From Paracoccus alcaliphilus (lineage in GTDB: Bacteria; Pseudomonadota; Alphaproteobacteria; Rhodobacterales; Rhodobacteraceae), in NCBI RefSeq assembly GCF_028553725.1, contig NZ_CP067124.1, positions 1,374,001-1,438,000 of the forward strand: a DNA stretch of 64,000 bases, in the 5' to 3' direction. The notes under the pieces were generated by a model that saw only the letters and a program-made list of their open reading frames with translations, did no database searches and was not told the origin of the DNA. Each line of letters begins with the position of its first letter. The stretch's first letter is position 1. The position numbers and the translations under genes were made by a program. This document shows positions 60,895 through 64,000 of this stretch, in pieces.

Positions 60895-63591
60895 ATGGCA
60901 AAGAAAATGCTGATCGACGCCACCCATGCCGAGGAAACTCGGGTGGTGGTGGTGGACGGAACCAAGGTCGAAGAATTTGATTTCGAGACTGTAAACAAAA
61001 GGCAAATTTCGGGAAATATCTATCTGGCCAAGGTGACGCGGGTCGAACCCTCGTTGCAGGCGGCCTTTGTGGATTATGGCGGGAACCGGCACGGTTTTCT
61101 GGCCTTTGCCGAGATTCATCCCGATTATTACCAGATCCCCTCCGCCGATCGCGAGGCGCTGATGGCCGAGGAGCGCGCCTATGCCGAGGCGCAGGAGGCG
61201 GAAGAGGCCAGCAACCGTGGCCGCCGCCGCAGGTCATCGACCCGTCCGCAGCGGGCCGAGAATGCGGATGAGACCGTCACGGCGGAAGTCGCGGGCGACG
61301 AGGCGTCGGAGACGGATGATGCCGGGTCCGGTGACACCGGGACCAGTGATGCCGTGGCGCATGACGAGGCCGCAAGCGCCGATGCCGCATCCGGCAATGA
61401 GGTCGCGCAGGACGATGGCAACGGTTCCGATGACGATTCCGGCGATTCGGGTCGCAGCGATGCCGGCGACAAGGACGAGAATATCGAATCGGTGGCCGAC
61501 GAGGATGTCTCGGAAGAGATCAACACCCGTCGCAAGCCGCGCCCGCGCCGCTACAAGATCCAGGAGGTCATCAAGGTCCGGCAGATCATGCTGGTCCAGG
61601 TGGTCAAGGAAGAGCGTGGCACCAAGGGCGCGGCACTGACCACCTATCTCTCGCTGCCCGGCCGTTACTGCGTGCTGATGCCCAATACCGCACGCGGCGG
61701 CGGGATCAGCCGCAAGATCACCAATGTCGCCGACCGCAAGAAGCTGAAGGACATCGCCGCCGAACTGTCGGTGCCGAAGGGCGCCGGGCTGATCATCCGC
61801 ACCGCGGGCAGCCAGCGCACCCGGACCGAAATCAAGCGCGATTACGAATATCTGCTGCGCCTGTGGGAACAGATCCGCGACCTGACCTTCCAGTCGGTTG
61901 CCCCTGCGCCGATCTATGAGGAAGGCGATCTGATCAAGCGCACCATCCGCGATCTCTACAGCAAGGAGATCGACGAGGTGCTGGTCGAGGGCGAACGCGG
62001 CTATCGCGTGGCCAAGGACTTCATGAAGATGATCATGCCGTCCCATGCCCGCAACGTGAAGCATTACGCCGACCCGATGCCGCTTTTCGCCCGCTATCAG
62101 GTGGAAAGCTATCTGGGCGGCATGTTCAACCCGGTGGTGCAGCTGAAGTCCGGCGGCTATATCGTCATCGGCGTGACCGAGGCGCTTGTCGCCATCGACG
62201 TGAACTCGGGCCGGGCGACCAAGGAAGGCTCGATCGAGGATACGGCGCTCAAGACCAACCTCGAGGCCTCGGATGAGGTGGCGCGCCAGTTGCGTCTGCG
62301 CGATCTGGCCGGGCTGATCGTCATCGACTATATCGACATGGAAGAGCGTCGTAACAACGCCGCTGTCGAGAAGCGTCTGAAGGACCGGCTGAAATCGGAC
62401 CGTGCGCGGATTCAGGTGGGCCGCATCTCGGGCTTCGGCCTGATGGAGATGAGCCGCCAGCGCCTGCGCCCCGGCATGCTGGAATCGACCACGCAGCCCT
62501 GCGCCCATTGTCACGGCACCGGCCTGATCCGTTCCGATGACAGCCTTGCGCTGACCATCCTGCGCGCCATCGAGGAAGAGGGCACCCGCAAGCGGTCGCG
62601 CGAAGTGCTGGTCAAGGCGCCGGTCGCGGTCGTCAACTATCTGATCAACGCCAAGCGCGAACATGTCGCCGGGATCGAGGCGCGCTATGGCCTTTCGGTC
62701 CGGCTGGAGGCCGATCCGGCGCTGATCTCGCCCGATTACGCCATCGAAAAGTTCAAGACCGCGACCCGTGTGCTGCCCGAAGTGACCCATGCCGCGCTGT
62801 CCGTCGATGCCAGCCTGATGGCGCAGATCGACGACGAGGACGACGACGATCTGGTCAGCGAGGATCAGGAGACCGACGATCACCACGCCGAGGCCGATCA
62901 GTCGGCCGATAATGGCGACAATGGTGCCGAGGACGAGAATGGCGAGGGCCGCAATCGTCGTCGCCGGCGGCGCAGGCGGCGGCGGACGGGCGATCAGCCC
63001 GACCGCGCGGAAGGCGATGACGCTAATGGCGACGACTCCAATGGCGATGTCGAGGATGACATCACCGTCGGGACCGAAACCGACAGCCCCGCCCCCGAAG
63101 GCGAGGCGGAAGGCGACGGCGGCAACCGGCGCCGTTCGCGCGGCCGGTCACGCTCGCGTCGCCGCAAGCCCGAGGATGCCGCCGCGCTGCCCGAGGTCGT
63201 GGATCTGCGCGATCAGGTCGAGGATGCCCGGGCCGAGGGGCTGCCGGGTGTGAACGCCGCGAAACGCGCCGAAGTGACCGCGCCTCAGGAAACGGCTGAA
63301 CCGCAGGAACAGGCGCAACCGCAGGAACAGGCCGCAGAAGCGCCGGTCGCGGAACCCGCGGTCGAGGATGCGCCTGCCCCGGCTGTCGCCGAACTCGTCC
63401 TGGAACCGGTGGTCGAGGACAGCGCAGTCGCCGAAGCGGAACCTGAAGCCGAGGCCGAACAGCCCGAGCAAGCGGAACCCGCAATCGAGCCGACCGAGGC
63501 CGAGCCCGCGCAGGAACAGCCTCAACCCGCCCTTGCCGAGGCCGAGGACAACCGGCCCAAGCGCCGCGGCTGGTGGTCGGTCGGAAGCTGA
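60895..63591 (+). CDS. rne: Ribonuclease E
   Basis: RNase E (898 residues; ATG at 60895 gives MAKKMLIDATHAEETRV) is the main endonuclease of mRNA decay and rRNA/tRNA processing. The S1 domain (about 37-235) is interrupted by an acidic, low-complexity insertion (about 95-215), a feature of alphaproteobacterial enzymes. The catalytic aspartates are D435 (AIDVNSGR) and D478 (VIDYIDM), 43 apart as in E. coli, and the Zn-link is C536-x-x-C539 (PCAHCHGTG). The C-terminal 300 residues are disordered, with arginine-rich patches (NRRRRRRRRRR-type) and E/P/Q/A repeats, likely the RNA/degradosome scaffold. A terminator follows. Confidence 0.96.
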   Translation: MAKKMLIDATHAEETRVVVVDGTKVEEFDFETVNKRQISGNIYLAKVTRVEPSLQAAFVDYGGNRHGFLAFAEIHPDYYQIPSADREALMAEERAYAEAQEAEEASNRGRRRRSSTRPQRAENADETVTAEVAGDEASETDDAGSGDTGTSDAVAHDEAASADAASGNEVAQDDGNGSDDDSGDSGRSDAGDKDENIESVADEDVSEEINTRRKPRPRRYKIQEVIKVRQIMLVQVVKEERGTKGAALTTYLSLPGRYCVLMPNTARGGGISRKITNVADRKKLKDIAAELSVPKGAGLIIRTAGSQRTRTEIKRDYEYLLRLWEQIRDLTFQSVAPAPIYEEGDLIKRTIRDLYSKEIDEVLVEGERGYRVAKDFMKMIMPSHARNVKHYADPMPLFARYQVESYLGGMFNPVVQLKSGGYIVIGVTEALVAIDVNSGRATKEGSIEDTALKTNLEASDEVARQLRLRDLAGLIVIDYIDMEERRNNAAVEKRLKDRLKSDRARIQVGRISGFGLMEMSRQRLRPGMLESTTQPCAHCHGTGLIRSDDSLALTILRAIEEEGTRKRSREVLVKAPVAVVNYLINAKREHVAGIEARYGLSVRLEADPALISPDYAIEKFKTATRVLPEVTHAALSVDASLMAQIDDEDDDDLVSEDQETDDHHAEADQSADNGDNGAEDENGEGRNRRRRRRRRRRTGDQPDRAEGDDANGDDSNGDVEDDITVGTETDSPAPEGEAEGDGGNRRRSRGRSRSRRRKPEDAAALPEVVDLRDQVEDARAEGLPGVNAAKRAEVTAPQETAEPQEQAQPQEQAAEAPVAEPAVEDAPAPAVAELVLEPVVEDSAVAEAEPEAEAEQPEQAEPAIEPTEAEPAQEQPQPALAEAEDNRPKRRGWWSVGS

Positions 63592-63614
63592 ACGACCACG
63601 GACAGGATGAACAG

Positions 63615-63641
63615 GGGCGCAGGGATTTCCTGCGCCCTTTT
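63615..63641 (+). terminator. Intrinsic terminator of rne
   Basis: A perfect 9-bp stem GGGCGCAGG / CCTGCGCCC (63615-63623 / 63629-63637) with a 5-nt loop is followed by TTTT. It lies 23 bp after the rne stop, before ccdA. Confidence 0.85.
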
Positions 63642-63710
63642 CGTGACATGCACGAAGGCGTGACGTCCTGACCACTGGCCCCGCCCGCGCCAAAGGCTAA
63701 AGTGCCGCCC

Positions 63711-64000
63711 ATGCTGGGAATCGAACTTGCCACCGCCGCCTTTCTGCCCGCCGCCTTCGTGGCGCTGCTGGCGGGCTTGCTGTCCTTTCTGTCGCCCTGC
63801 GTGCTGCCGATCGTGCCGCCCTATCTGGCCTATATGACCGGGGTGGGCGTCGGCGGGCTGAAATCGGGCGAACGCAGCGCGGTGCTGCCCGCCTGTTTCT
63901 TCGTGCTGGGCCTTTCGACGGTGTTTCTGGTGATGGGTTTCGCCGCCTCGGCCTTCGGGCGCGCCTTCCTGCAATATCAGGAGGTGCTGGCCAAGGTCGC
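63711..64000 (+). CDS. ccdA: Cytochrome c biogenesis protein CcdA, 5' part
   Basis: These are the first 96 residues of a polytopic membrane thiol-disulfide transporter that runs off the right edge. 'LLSFLSPCVLPIVPPYLAYM' (20 residues) contains the conserved first redox cysteine of CcdA/DsbD-type proteins, and helix 2 starts at about residue 58 ('LPACFFVLGLSTVFLVMGF'). CcdA passes reducing power to periplasmic cytochrome c maturation, so it would serve, among others, the pentaheme cytochrome at the left of the window. The second redox cysteine lies outside the window. Confidence 0.88.
   Translation, partial: MLGIELATAAFLPAAFVALLAGLLSFLSPCVLPIVPPYLAYMTGVGVGGLKSGERSAVLPACFFVLGLSTVFLVMGFAASAFGRAFLQYQEVLAKV

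Overview
The window looks like chromosomal DNA of an alphaproteobacterium of the order Rhodobacterales, most likely Paracoccus or a close relative. The evidence is the very high GC content and the nuo locus. Its gene order (nuoABCDE, small genes, nuoF, small gene, nuoG, lipoprotein gene, nuoHI, carboxymuconolactone-decarboxylase-like gene, nuoJKLMN, birA) and protein lengths match what I recall of the Paracoccus denitrificans NDH-1 cluster with its interspersed unidentified reading frames. Genes are tightly packed with many ATGA overlaps. I see no mobile element, prophage or CRISPR array.

Layout. 1-3643 (minus): a Mla/MCE-type lipid-transport ABC system (permease with STAS domain, ATPase, MCE protein, auxiliary lipoprotein cut by the window edge). 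3729-4916 (minus): a secreted pentaheme cytochrome c. 5037-11881 (plus), divergent from it: an Na+-NQR-type operon nqrABCDEF-apbE-nqrM plus a CBS-domain gene. 11983-13938: acetyl-CoA synthetase. 13992-18774 (minus): opgGHC, for osmoregulated periplasmic glucans. 18907-24358 (minus): ptsP, lysC, a DUF1178 gene and waaA. 24601-25074: an Lrp/AsnC regulator. 25154-29991: a cobalamin riboswitch followed by btuBFCD. 30073-30147 (minus): tRNA-Gly(GCC). 30308-31307: two small membrane-associated proteins. 31387-34616 (minus): a DUF4260 gene and uvrA, with a LexA-type site upstream. 34724-38634: a GFA-family protein and pyruvate carboxylase. 38958-57107: the complete complex I operon with seven extra small genes and birA. 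57109-63591: coaX, rnj (RNase J), trmB and rne (RNase E). 63711-end: the start of ccdA.

How it fits together. Two different NADH-oxidising, ion-pumping complexes (Nqr and complex I) lie within about 27 kb of each other, with acetate activation, anaplerosis (pyruvate carboxylase) and its biotin ligase near by. Two RNA-decay nucleases, RNase J and RNase E, sit close together.

The most unusual observation is in the Nqr operon. NqrB is only 258 residues long, lacks the S/T-G-A-T flavinylation motif that normally carries covalent FMN, and lacks the segment around it. The NqrC flavinylation motif, the NqrD/E cysteines, the NqrF cofactor sites, ApbE and NqrM are all intact. A divergent periplasmic pentaheme cytochrome is encoded next door. 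I infer, without proof, a variant Nqr that may exchange electrons from the NqrC FMN with a periplasmic cytochrome rather than passing them through a canonical NqrB. Several tiny ORFs coupled by start/stop overlap inside the nuo operon are also worth checking.
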